Shown here: in pieces, positions 1 through 6,476 of the stretch
Numbering within the stretch: the stretch's first letter is position 1
Layout of the letters: every line of letters starts with the position of its first letter
Assembly: GCA_040374085.1 (NCBI GenBank)
Contig: JBEIVB010000008.1
Coordinates: 1-46,630, forward strand
Direction: 5' to 3'
DNA: 46,630 nt
Origin: JBEIVB01 sp040374085
GTDB taxonomy: Bacteria > Bacteroidota > Bacteroidia > UBA4408
Program-made: the position numbers and the translations under genes
Notes under the pieces: generated by a model
Told to the model about the DNA's origin: nothing
Database searches by the model: none
Seen by the model: the letters and a program-made list of their open reading frames with translations, nothing else

Positions 1-213
1 ATCGCAAGAGATTTATCAAATAACAAACTTTGGCACTCACACGGACGTTCAATAGACGTTGCAGCCTTGACACATATTTTAAAACTTAAAATTGAAGACT
101 ACTCTAATGACACGACTTTAAAACCACTAATAAGAGAGTACAACGACCTTATTTGCCAATACATAATTAGAAACAATTCAGAGGCATTTTTGCACTCAAG
201 AAAATTTATATAA
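1..213 (+). CDS. C-terminal fragment of a protein resembling SDP-type (ClpP-fold) serine proteases
   Basis: The frame is open from the first base to a TAA at 211..213 and gives 70 residues, so the gene starts left of the window. The visible tail has a WHSHGR motif, then a charged helix-rich stretch with LKIEDYS and a terminal HSRKF. From memory this resembles the tail of SDH/SDP serine proteases (a ClpP/crotonase-fold family), but the catalytic part lies outside the window and no active-site residue can be checked. The stop is 9 bases before the next small gene, so the two are probably co-transcribed. That the fragment is coding is fairly safe from frame and codon use; the family call is tentative. 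Confidence 0.5.
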   Translation: MARDLSNNKLWHSHGRSIDVAALTHILKLKIEDYSNDTTLKPLIREYNDLICQYIIRNNSEAFLHSRKFI

Positions 214-222
214 CTTCGCAAT

Positions 223-426
223 ATGAAATCAATAGCGGACAAACTACAAGACACTGTTAAGTTGGAAGAGAAAAAAAACGCCAACGACAAGAACTTTAAA
301 GAGTTTGAACAACTCCTTTTACAAATGGACAAATTAGGGTATACTCAAAAACCTGACTATTCTTTTCCTCTTGTTGACACAATTGGCAAGACTACCTATT
401 CGACATTGAACAAACATTCGATTTAA
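223..426 (+). CDS. Small hypothetical protein, 67 aa, partner of the upstream protease-like gene
   Basis: The ATG lies 9 bases after the preceding stop. The protein is hydrophilic and soluble, with no signal peptide or membrane segment: an N-terminal Lys/Glu-rich helical half (about residues 1-40) and a short C-terminal part with FPLVDTIGKTTYS. I do not recognise a named domain. The close spacing and same strand argue for a two-gene unit with the upstream protease-like gene. Its stop is 21 bases before an attC-like palindrome, the position expected for the last gene of an integron-type cassette. It may bind or regulate its neighbour, but that is inference from position only. Confidence 0.6.
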   Translation: MKSIADKLQDTVKLEEKKNANDKNFKEFEQLLLQMDKLGYTQKPDYSFPLVDTIGKTTYSTLNKHSI

Positions 427-447
427 CAAGACCAAAGAAGGGCGAAG

Positions 448-579
448 GTATAACAGCGCCTACAAGAAATTGGCGGTTCAGTGATTAAATGAAGCTTTGT
501 GCTTCGTATCAGGTTCAGTGGTGGCAGACAATTTTCGTCTCCATAATCGCCAACTTCTTGTAGCTGCAAACCGTTGGGC
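448..579 (+). repeat. attC-like imperfect palindrome (integron-type recombination site candidate)
   Basis: The outer boxes are GTATAAC at 448..454 (one mismatch to the R'' consensus RYYYAAC) and GTTGGGC at 573..579 (full match to the R' consensus GTTRRRY). Inside them, the arms 456..475 and 548..567 are reverse complements apart from a few mismatches and an extrahelical base, as attC arms usually are. The centre holds a short hairpin (GAAGC 491..495 with GCTTC 501..505) and a direct repeat GGTTCAGTG at 475..483 and 512..520. The element is about 132 bases, within the known attC size range. It follows the stop at 426 and precedes the next start at 597. No integrase gene is in the window, so function is unproven. 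Confidence 0.6.
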
Positions 580-596
580 TGACCAAAAATAAACAG

Positions 597-1112
597 ATGG
601 AATTTGACACAAGAGGCATCCCATGGATTTCTGGATTTCCTATTCATGAAACATATTCATTGCTTGAGCAAAAGGTCTTTCATTTGATATCAATATTAAA
701 TGGATCAAAAGAATCAAATAAGTCTATTATTATAAAAAAATTGACTTTGACTTACGAAATATCCGAAGTTTCAAGACTTTTGCTAGAAATTTCCATACAG
801 GTCAGAAATAATATTGAACTTGGGATAGTTTCAAACTACAGTTCGATTCATAGTTTAGATTCAGATGTTGGATTGTTATTCAGAGATTTTGGAGCGAATC
901 CCCAGAGTTCTATTGTTTTGTCGTTTAGAGAAGCATGTAACAAAATCATTCATACCAAGCATATCAATTTTGAGCTTGAGAATGCAAAAAGTTTGAATGA
1001 TTATGAGCATTTGAACAGTATTGTGTATTTGTTCGGCGATTTTCATGAGAGGGAGTGGAAGGCTGAACTTAATGTTAAAAGATTCTTAGAGACGCTTGTT
1101 GGTAATTTGTAA
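597..1112 (+). CDS. Hypothetical protein, 171 aa, single gene after the attC-like site
   Basis: The ATG is 18 bases after the GTTGGGC box, the usual position for the first gene of an integron-type cassette. The product is soluble and mixed alpha/beta in appearance, with no signal peptide, membrane helix or Cys cluster. A conserved-looking part at about residues 103-130 contains SFREACNKIIHTKH, which could be a helical core, and the C-terminus ends in a charged helix. I do not recognise the family. Nine bases after the stop lies GCCCAAC, an exact R''-type box and the exact complement of the upstream GTTGGGC, although no complete second attC follows. Codon use is AT-rich, unlike the genes after 3770. 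Confidence 0.7.
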   Translation: MEFDTRGIPWISGFPIHETYSLLEQKVFHLISILNGSKESNKSIIIKKLTLTYEISEVSRLLLEISIQVRNNIELGIVSNYSSIHSLDSDVGLLFRDFGANPQSSIVLSFREACNKIIHTKHINFELENAKSLNDYEHLNSIVYLFGDFHEREWKAELNVKRFLETLVGNL

Positions 1113-1120
1113 ATGACTTC

Positions 1121-1127
1121 GCCCAAC
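1121..1127 (+). other. R''-like box GCCCAAC, possible remnant of a second attC site
   Basis: This heptamer fits RYYYAAC fully and is the exact reverse complement of the R' box at 573..579. It lies 8 bases after the stop of the 171-residue gene. The following 200 bases to the next start contain no convincing matching arms or GTTRRRY box; only a 7-base inverted repeat (1204..1210 with 1242..1248) is visible. A heptamer match alone is weak evidence. Confidence 0.3.
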
Positions 1128-1300
1128 AAATAATTGTCAAACTGAAGCCTCCCCCGCAAATAGTTACGATAAAAAGTACCAGGCTCGGTTCAGTAAAAAC
1201 CATAAGCCTGCAGTCAAACAATGCGCCGACTTACAATAAAACAGGCTTTCCTTCTTTATGCATCTGGTAGGTGATGACTATAACCTGACGGCTAAAACAC

Positions 1301-1308
1301 TAAATTTG
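1301..1308 (+). promoter_or_regulatory. Bacteroidota -7 promoter element TAAATTTG
   Basis: The box fits TAnnTTTG fully and lies 26 bases before the ATG at 1335. No good TTTG -33 box is visible at the usual spacing, so this is a partial promoter call. It would give the nuclease-like gene its own transcript. Confidence 0.45.
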
Positions 1309-1334
1309 GCGAAACACTAAACAGGCAGAATAAA

Positions 1335-2414
1335 ATGGACTTTAAAGATCAAATTAAACAACTGGCAGACCGGGTAAATAAACTGAAGGAGCAAATCCAA
1401 ACCGAGGAGGCAACCAAAAACGCCTTCATTATGCCATTTTTACAAATATTGGGCTACGATGTTTTCAATCCACTTGAAGTCGTACCGGAGTATGTGACTG
1501 ACATTGGAACCAAAAAAGGCGAGAAAATCGACTACGCCATTTTCAATGATGGTAATCCAACAATCTTGGTAGAATGTAAACATTGGGGCCAAAATCTTAA
1601 TCTGCACGATGGCCAACTGCTCAGGTACTTTCATGTTTCAAAAGCTAAGTTCGGTCTTCTTACAAACGGTGTTACCTACCGTTTTTATTCTGACCTCGTA
1701 GAGGCCAACAAAATGGATGAAAAGCCATTTCTGGAATTTAACATAATCGAAATCAAAGACAATCAGGTTGAGGAGTTAAAAAAGTTTCATAAAACCATCT
1801 TTGATGCAGAGAGTATAACAAATACAGCAAGTGAATTAAAATACACAAACGAACTAAAGCACCTACTTCAACAAGAACTGGCTAATCCCAGTACCGAATT
1901 CGTCAAACATTTTGCTAAACAGGTTTATCCCAGCGTCGTAACTGCCAAAGTTCTAGAGCAATTTACTAACCTAACGAAAAGGTCTATTCAACAGCACATC
2001 AGCGACCTGATTACCGAGAGATTAAAAACTGCTTTGACAAAAGAAGACGAAAAAACTAAGGAACAAGAAGCCGTTCAAGCAGAGCAAGTAAAACCAGATG
2101 ATAGCAAAATCATCACAACCGAAGAAGAACTAGAAGGATTCATGATTGTAAAAACAATCCTTCGCCAAAAGATAAATGCAACTAGAGTAACTTACCGCGA
2201 TGCTCAATCCTATTTTGCGATTCTCCTTGATGACAACAACCGCAAGACAATTTGCAGACTTTATCTAAATGGTTCGAAAAAATATTTCGTTACCCTCGAC
2301 GAGCAGAAGAAAGAAGTAAAAAGCGAAATCACTTCACTGGACGATATCTTCAATCACTCAGAAACCCTCTTTAAAATTATTGAGAATTACGACAAGGCAA
2401 AAGAAACAGCCTAA
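1335..2414 (+). CDS. PD-(D/E)XK nuclease-like protein with type I restriction enzyme HsdR N-terminal domain
   Basis: This 359-residue protein starts with a helical segment and the family pattern E-x-x-T-x-x-x-x-I-x-PFL-x-x-LGYDVFNP-x-E-V-x-PE (about residues 24-52). A PD-(D/E)XK core follows: Asp66 in EKIDYAI, then Glu80 and Lys82 in LVECKHW. Such HsdR_N domains are known as the nuclease part of type I restriction R subunits and also as free-standing proteins. There is no helicase domain here and no methylase or specificity subunit nearby. A charged linker at about residues 230-260 leads to a C-terminal domain of about 95 residues (IVKTILRQKI..YFAILLDDNNRKTICRLYL) that may bind nucleic acid. 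A role in defence or DNA repair is inference. Confidence 0.75.
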   Translation: MDFKDQIKQLADRVNKLKEQIQTEEATKNAFIMPFLQILGYDVFNPLEVVPEYVTDIGTKKGEKIDYAIFNDGNPTILVECKHWGQNLNLHDGQLLRYFHVSKAKFGLLTNGVTYRFYSDLVEANKMDEKPFLEFNIIEIKDNQVEELKKFHKTIFDAESITNTASELKYTNELKHLLQQELANPSTEFVKHFAKQVYPSVVTAKVLEQFTNLTKRSIQQHISDLITERLKTALTKEDEKTKEQEAVQAEQVKPDDSKIITTEEELEGFMIVKTILRQKINATRVTYRDAQSYFAILLDDNNRKTICRLYLNGSKKYFVTLDEQKKEVKSEITSLDDIFNHSETLFKIIENYDKAKETA

Positions 2415-2482
2415 CAAAAAGTCAGTAGTGAATTTTGGCCTAATGCGCTGCCGAGCCTTCTTTGAAGCCCGCTAAAGCCGCC

Positions 2483-2562
2483 CTCCCGCTTGTGTACAAA
2501 TCATAGCCAATACCAAAGCAGGAACGCTTTTGCTATGGCATATTGCTAAAACGGGGACTGCT
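2483..2562. repeat. Palindromic intergenic repeat, copy A
   Basis: This copy has a CTCCCGCTT head and an ACAAATCATAGCCAA segment. An imperfect stem of TAGCCAATACCAAAGCA (2504..2520) faces TGCTATGGCATATTGCTA (2531..2548), and the tail is AACGGGG. It shares the order head, CAAATCATA segment, stem and GCTAWAACGGGG tail with the copy at 3641..3738, and more weakly with the one at 2811..2900. It starts 69 bases after the stop of the nuclease-like gene. Confidence 0.65.
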
Positions 2563-2603
2563 CCCCCCCCAAAACCAAATCCATCCATCCAAACAATCAT
2601 CAT

Positions 2604-2807
2604 GTGAAGAAAAAGGAAATCGCCAAATTTTTTGCAGGTGTTACCGCTTGGGAGGCCGTTGTTCATGCATCCTTAGCAGCCTGCGATGTTTTGCCATTGA
2701 CCTGGTGCAACTACACCTTAACACCCACCGTAAACGCCATTCAAATTGTTATTCCGGGAACAGTCTCTCTCCTCCTCATCTGGTATGGTTGGTTTAAAAA
2801 GGCCTAA
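2604..2807 (+). CDS. Small two-helix membrane protein, 67 aa
   Basis: The start is GTG at 2604, overlapping an out-of-frame ATG at 2602; a longer overlapping frame from 2543 is rejected as a shadow. The product opens with KKKEIAKFF and has two hydrophobic stretches, about residues 10-30 and 46-64, separated by LPLTWCNYTLTPTVN, and it ends with a positively charged KKA. This gives a small inner-membrane hairpin. I recall similar unnamed small proteins in other bacteria but no function. It sits between repeat copies A and C, and its stop is only 3 bases before the C-rich start of copy C. A run of eight C at 2563..2570 and three ATCC units precede the gene. Confidence 0.6.
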   Translation: MKKKEIAKFFAGVTAWEAVVHASLAACDVLPLTWCNYTLTPTVNAIQIVIPGTVSLLLIWYGWFKKA

Positions 2808-2810
2808 CCG

Positions 2811-2900
2811 CCCCACCCATCCCAAGCCTCCCACTTTAGCCCAAACCATAACCCACAGGAAAGCACGTGAGTCTTTACTTTTGCCTGTGGCTAACGATTA
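2811..2900. repeat. Palindromic intergenic repeat, copy C (diverged)
   Basis: The copy begins CCCCACCCATCCCAA and continues CTCCCACTTT, a CAAACCATAACCCA segment and an inverted repeat CCCACAGG / CCTGTGGC around a loop, then GCTAACG. The head and order match the copy at 3641..3738 closely (CCCCACCCAYCCCAA then CTCCCRCTTT then CAAAYCATAASCCA), while the stem sequence differs but keeps its pairing. It starts directly after the stop at 2807. Confidence 0.55.
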
Positions 2901-2978
2901 GAACGCCTCAAGAGAGCCCAAATTTAGAGCAGATTCTATCTGCACATCGTAAACCATCTCGTATACATTTTCTTTCCT

Positions 2979-2986
2979 TATTTTTG
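2979..2986 (+). promoter_or_regulatory. Bacteroidota -7 promoter element TATTTTTG
   Basis: The box fits TAnnTTTG fully and ends only 3 bases before the ATG at 2990, so a transcript from it would be nearly leaderless. No clear -33 TTTG is visible at the normal distance. Confidence 0.4.
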
Positions 2987-2989
2987 TAA

Positions 2990-3628
2990 ATGCACATCCA
3001 TTTGAAAGATGAAATCCACAATGTCCTTTCAGGAAAGAACCAAGTTAGCTTTGGAGCAACTATCCAAACAATCGCCGGTTACCTTAACAATGGCAAGGGA
3101 GCAAGCCCAACTCCTCAGGACGAAAAGCATTTCAAAAAACAAGAAGCAGAGAAGCTAGAACGCTTCATTACCGATTGCGGCCTTTGGCTCAGCAACATCG
3201 ACTTCACGCAATATGTGAGTGAAGGTGCTGAACAAAAAGTATATTTAAAGGATAGCGAACATGTATTAAAGCTTAATGATAGTATTTACTAAAGTTCATG
3301 GAAAGATTACTTTTACAATTTGTTGCTTCATAATTATTTTTTTCCTGACACGGCTTACGAACTCATTGGTTTTACAAAAAAAAGTGAAGTATTGTATGCA
3401 GTAGTAAAGCAGAACTACGTTAGTATTACTTCAAATACAAACCTTGAAGAAGTCAAATCATTTATGACAATAAATGGTTTTGAAAACACTCGGAATAATG
3501 ATTATTATAACTCCAGTTTAGGCATTATTCTCGAGGATTTGCACGATGAGAATGTACTAACCAAAAATGAAATACTATTCTTCGTTGACACTGTGTTCTA
3601 CCTGACCCATGAATTTTGGAAAGAATAA
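2990..3628 (+). pseudogene. Polyvalent protein kinase-like domain gene interrupted by an in-frame TAA
   Basis: Two open stretches, 2990..3292 and 3293..3628, are in the same reading frame and separated only by TAA at 3290..3292. The first ends LKLNDSIY; after the stop the frame continues SSWKDYFYN, so the stop replaces what looks like a Tyr codon. The joined product would be 212 residues. Its order EGAEQKVYL, VLKLND, then YAVVKQ, GFENTRNNDYYN, LEDLHDENVL and FFVDTVF fits the small kinase-like fold I know as the putative polyvalent protein kinase domain: DLHDENVL as catalytic loop and FVDT as the metal site. Either this is a recent nonsense mutation or a sequencing error. Internal TTG restart at 3320 would give only the C-lobe. 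The small size and lack of partners suggest a mobile origin. Confidence 0.6.
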
Positions 3629-3640
3629 AACACCCTTTCA

Positions 3641-3738
3641 CCCCACCCACCCCAACACTCCCGCTTTTACACAAATCATAAGCCAACACCAAAGCAGAAA
3701 AGCCTTTACAACAGCATGTAGCTATAACGGGGAAGGCT
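3641..3738. repeat. Palindromic intergenic repeat, copy B
   Basis: The copy reads CCCCACCCACCCCAA, CTCCCGCTTTTACACAAATC, ATAAGCCAACACCAAAGCAG, a weak stem, and GCATGTAGCTATAACGGGG. It aligns along its length with copy A (2483..2562) and in its first half with copy C (2811..2900). It begins 12 bases after the kinase-like stop and ends 33 bases before the recG stop, so it marks the edge of the accessory region. Confidence 0.65.
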
Positions 3739-3771
3739 TCACACCCAATCAGCAAGCCAACCAAAAGGCCC

Positions 3772-5883
3772 TCAACTGATTCTACTCCAACTGATGCGGG
3801 GTTGGCGTTTGCTTTCCAGGGCGTGGCGCAGCACCGCGTGTTCGGGTGCCGTTAGGGCGGGGTCTTGGCTGAGGATCTGCTCGGCGCTTTTCCGGGCTGC
3901 CTGAAGCAGGTGGGCATCTTCTACCAGATCGGCCAGGCGCAAATCCATTACTCCGCTTTGGCGCGTGCCCTGCAGGTCGCCGGGGCCCCGCAACCTCAGG
4001 TCGGCATCGGCAATCTCAAACCCATCGTTGGTGCGCAGCATGGTGGCTATGCGCTCTTTGCTTTCGGCGCTGAGCTTGGGGCCGGTCATCAGAATGCAGT
4101 ACGACTGTTCGGCACCCCGCCCTACCCTGCCCCTCAATTGGTGCAGCTGAGAGAGTCCAAAACGCTCGGCGCTCTCAATCACCATTACGCTGGCATTGGG
4201 CACGTTTACGCCCACCTCTATCACCGTGGTGGCCACCAAGATCTGGGTGTCTCCTTTCGAGAAGCGGTTCATCTCATATTCCTTATCGGCGGCCTTCATC
4301 TTGCCGTGCACAATGCTCACCTTATACTCGGGCAACGGAAAGGCCCGCACGATGCTCTCGTAGCCGTCCATAAGATCTTTGTAATCCATCTTCTCCGACT
4401 CCTCTATCAGCGGATACACCACATACACCTGTCGGCCCAGGGCTATTTGCTCGCGCATGAAGCCAAACACGGCGTTGCGTGCGGCATCGTTGCGGTGCAG
4501 GGTTTGTATGGGCTTTCGGCCGGCCGGCATTTGGTCTATGATGGAGGTATCGAGGTCGCCGTAGAGGGTCATGGCCAGGGTGCGGGGAATGGGCGTGGCG
4601 GTCATCACCAGCACGTGGGGCGGCATGGTGTTCTTGGCCCACAGGCGGCTGCGCTGGGCCACGCCAAACCGGTGCTGCTCGTCTATGATGGCAAGTCCAA
4701 GGTTATGAAACACCACCGGGTCTTCGAGCAGGGCGTGGGTGCCAATGATGATGTCCAGCTCTCCGCTTTTGAGGGCCTCCAGCAGGGGTCGGCGCTGGGC
4801 GGCCTTGGTAGAGCCGGTTAGCAGGCCCACCTTCACCGGGGTGTTGGCCAAGAGTTTCTGAAACGTTTCGGCGTGCTGCTGGGCCAGGATCTCGGTGGGG
4901 GCCATCAAGCAACTCTGAAAGCCGTTGTCTTTGGCTATGAGGGCGCACAGCAGAGCCACCAGCGTTTTGCCGCTGCCCACATCGCCTTGCAGCAGGCGGT
5001 TCATTTGCTTACCCCGGCCCAAATCGGCGCGTATCTCTTTCACCACGCGCTTTTGCGCATCGGTGAGGGTAAAGGGCAGGTGGTGATGAAAGAAGTCCTG
5101 AAAGGCGTCGCCCACTTTGGCAAACACAAAACCGTCTTGATTCTGATGGCGATCGCCCCGGGTTTTTAATAATCCCAACTGTATAAAAAACAGCTCATCG
5201 AATTTCAAGCGCTTGCGTGCGTGCTCCAGGGCATCGAGCTGGGGTGGGTTGTGTATGAGCACCAGGGCATCGCGGCGGGCCATGAGGCCGAGCTGCTTCA
5301 CCAACGGGGTGGGCAGCACCTCGGGCACATCCACCACGTCTTGGCTGAGCACGGTGCGTATGAGGCGGGCCAGTCCGCGGCTGTCTAAGCCCCTCTGCTT
5401 CATTTTCTCGGTGCTGTTGTAGAGGGGTTGCAGGGCCAGGTTGGCTATGCCCTCTCCTTCTCCGGGCTTTTCTATTTCGGGGTGGGTAAACTGAAAGAAG
5501 CCTTTGTACCACACGGGTTTGCCAAACACCACCAGCTCGGCACCGGGCTTCAGTTGAGGAGCCACCCAGCGTGCGCCTTTAAACCAAACGAGCTCCAGCA
5601 TGCCGCTGCCGTCTTCGAGGCGAGCCACAATGCGTTTGTTATGCGCCGGACCCAGGGCTTCTACGTGCACCAGGCGCCCTTTCACGAGGCAACCGGGAAG
5701 GTCTTCGGCCAGCTCGGATATGCGGTAGAGGCGGGTTTTGTCTATGTAGCGATAGGGGTACCAGGTAAGCAGATCGAAGAGGGTGAAGATGCCCGCCTCG
5801 GTCTTCAACACCTCGGCCCGCTGAGGGCCAACGCCCTTCACATATTCAATGGGGCGGCGCAACCAGTCGCTGTTGGCCCACAT
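3772..5883 (-). CDS. recG: ATP-dependent DNA helicase RecG
   Basis: RecG remodels stalled replication forks and branch-migrates Holliday junctions. At 703 residues the length is typical. An N-terminal OB-fold wedge domain (about 1-250) opens with a GVGP helix-hairpin motif. The SF2 helicase core follows, with Walker A GDVGSGKT (300-307), DEQH motif II (401-404), TATPIPRT and the C-terminal GRVGRG. The family's terminal TRQSG region is also present. The start is ATG at 5883, 6 bases after the gmk stop, so it is the last gene of the compact run from 13325. Its 3' end abuts the accessory region, with repeat copy B immediately beyond it. Confidence 0.97.
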   Translation of the reverse strand: MWANSDWLRRPIEYVKGVGPQRAEVLKTEAGIFTLFDLLTWYPYRYIDKTRLYRISELAEDLPGCLVKGRLVHVEALGPAHNKRIVARLEDGSGMLELVWFKGARWVAPQLKPGAELVVFGKPVWYKGFFQFTHPEIEKPGEGEGIANLALQPLYNSTEKMKQRGLDSRGLARLIRTVLSQDVVDVPEVLPTPLVKQLGLMARRDALVLIHNPPQLDALEHARKRLKFDELFFIQLGLLKTRGDRHQNQDGFVFAKVGDAFQDFFHHHLPFTLTDAQKRVVKEIRADLGRGKQMNRLLQGDVGSGKTLVALLCALIAKDNGFQSCLMAPTEILAQQHAETFQKLLANTPVKVGLLTGSTKAAQRRPLLEALKSGELDIIIGTHALLEDPVVFHNLGLAIIDEQHRFGVAQRSRLWAKNTMPPHVLVMTATPIPRTLAMTLYGDLDTSIIDQMPAGRKPIQTLHRNDAARNAVFGFMREQIALGRQVYVVYPLIEESEKMDYKDLMDGYESIVRAFPLPEYKVSIVHGKMKAADKEYEMNRFSKGDTQILVATTVIEVGVNVPNASVMVIESAERFGLSQLHQLRGRVGRGAEQSYCILMTGPKLSAESKERIATMLRTNDGFEIADADLRLRGPGDLQGTRQSGVMDLRLADLVEDAHLLQAARKSAEQILSQDPALTAPEHAVLRHALESKRQPRISWSRIS

Positions 5884-5889
5884 AGTGCC

Positions 5890-6474
5890 TTAGTTGGAAA
5901 GAAAGTGTTGAACCATGCCCTCGACTTCTGCAAAGGCAAGGGTGAGGTCTTGGTTAACGAGCACCCGATCGAAGCGGGTTTCGAAAGACATCTCATATTT
6001 GGCTTTGGCAATGCGAATGGCGATTTTTTCGGGGGTGTCGGTCTTCCGGCTCTGCAAGCGGGCTTCGAGCACCTCTACCGAGGGAGCTTTCACAAAAACG
6101 GAGAGGGCTTGCGCACCCAGCTTTTCTTTCAAATGCAAGCCGCCCACCACGTCCACATCAAAAATAACCACCTGCTTTTCGGCCCAGATGCGCTCTACCT
6201 CCGATTTTAGGGTGCCGTAGTAGGTGTTGGCATATACTTCTTCGTATTCCACAAAGCGCTCTTCGGCAATGGCCTTGCGAAAGCCTTCTAATCCTAAAAA
6301 GTAATAGTCTTTTCCGTCTACCTCTCCGCCTCTGCGCTCGCGGCTGCAGGCCGATACGGAGAAGGATAGCTGAGGAAAGGTTTTCAGAAGATGATGCACT
6401 ATGGTGGTTTTTCCGGCACCGGAAGGAGCCGATACGATGATGGCTTTCCCCGATATTTGGCTGTATAAACCCAT
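5890..6474 (-). CDS. gmk: Guanylate kinase
   Basis: This enzyme phosphorylates GMP to GDP with ATP in purine nucleotide synthesis. The 194-residue protein has the P-loop APSGAGKT (16-23), the GMP-binding segment SRERRGGEVDGKDYYF (with the family's R and Y), and the lid region with LQSRKTDTPEKIAIRIAKA. The length matches the bacterial family. The ATG at 6474 lies 2 bases after the stop of yicC, an order (yicC-gmk) that is common in bacteria, and recG follows 6 bases later. Confidence 0.96.
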   Translation of the reverse strand: MGLYSQISGKAIIVSAPSGAGKTTIVHHLLKTFPQLSFSVSACSRERRGGEVDGKDYYFLGLEGFRKAIAEERFVEYEEVYANTYYGTLKSEVERIWAEKQVVIFDVDVVGGLHLKEKLGAQALSVFVKAPSVEVLEARLQSRKTDTPEKIAIRIAKAKYEMSFETRFDRVLVNQDLTLAFAEVEGMVQHFLSN

Positions 6475-6476
6475 AT

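Noticed and set aside
448..579. CRISPR repeat or array
   Set aside because: There are only two copies of a 9-base direct repeat and no spacer-repeat periodicity.
423..647. - strand frame across the attC-like element
   Set aside because: It overlaps a palindromic non-coding element and has no family features.
2563..2590. Run of eight C and three ATCC units as a phase-variation switch
   Set aside because: The tract lies outside the chosen coding frame and no -33/-7 promoter is spaced around it, so an effect on expression is unsupported.
2543..2797. 84-codon frame overlapping the 67-codon membrane protein
   Set aside because: It starts inside repeat A and has an irregular Cys/Arg/Ser-rich composition; the overlapping GTG frame has clear membrane segments.
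3290..3320. Frameshift explanation for the broken kinase-like gene
   Set aside because: Both halves are in the same frame (the offset is a multiple of three), so a single stop codon, not a shift, separates them.
3865..4821. Long + strand frame opposite recG
   Set aside because: It is the antisense shadow of a high-GC gene with clear RecG motifs; its residues are His/Gly/Ala-rich and lack any domain.
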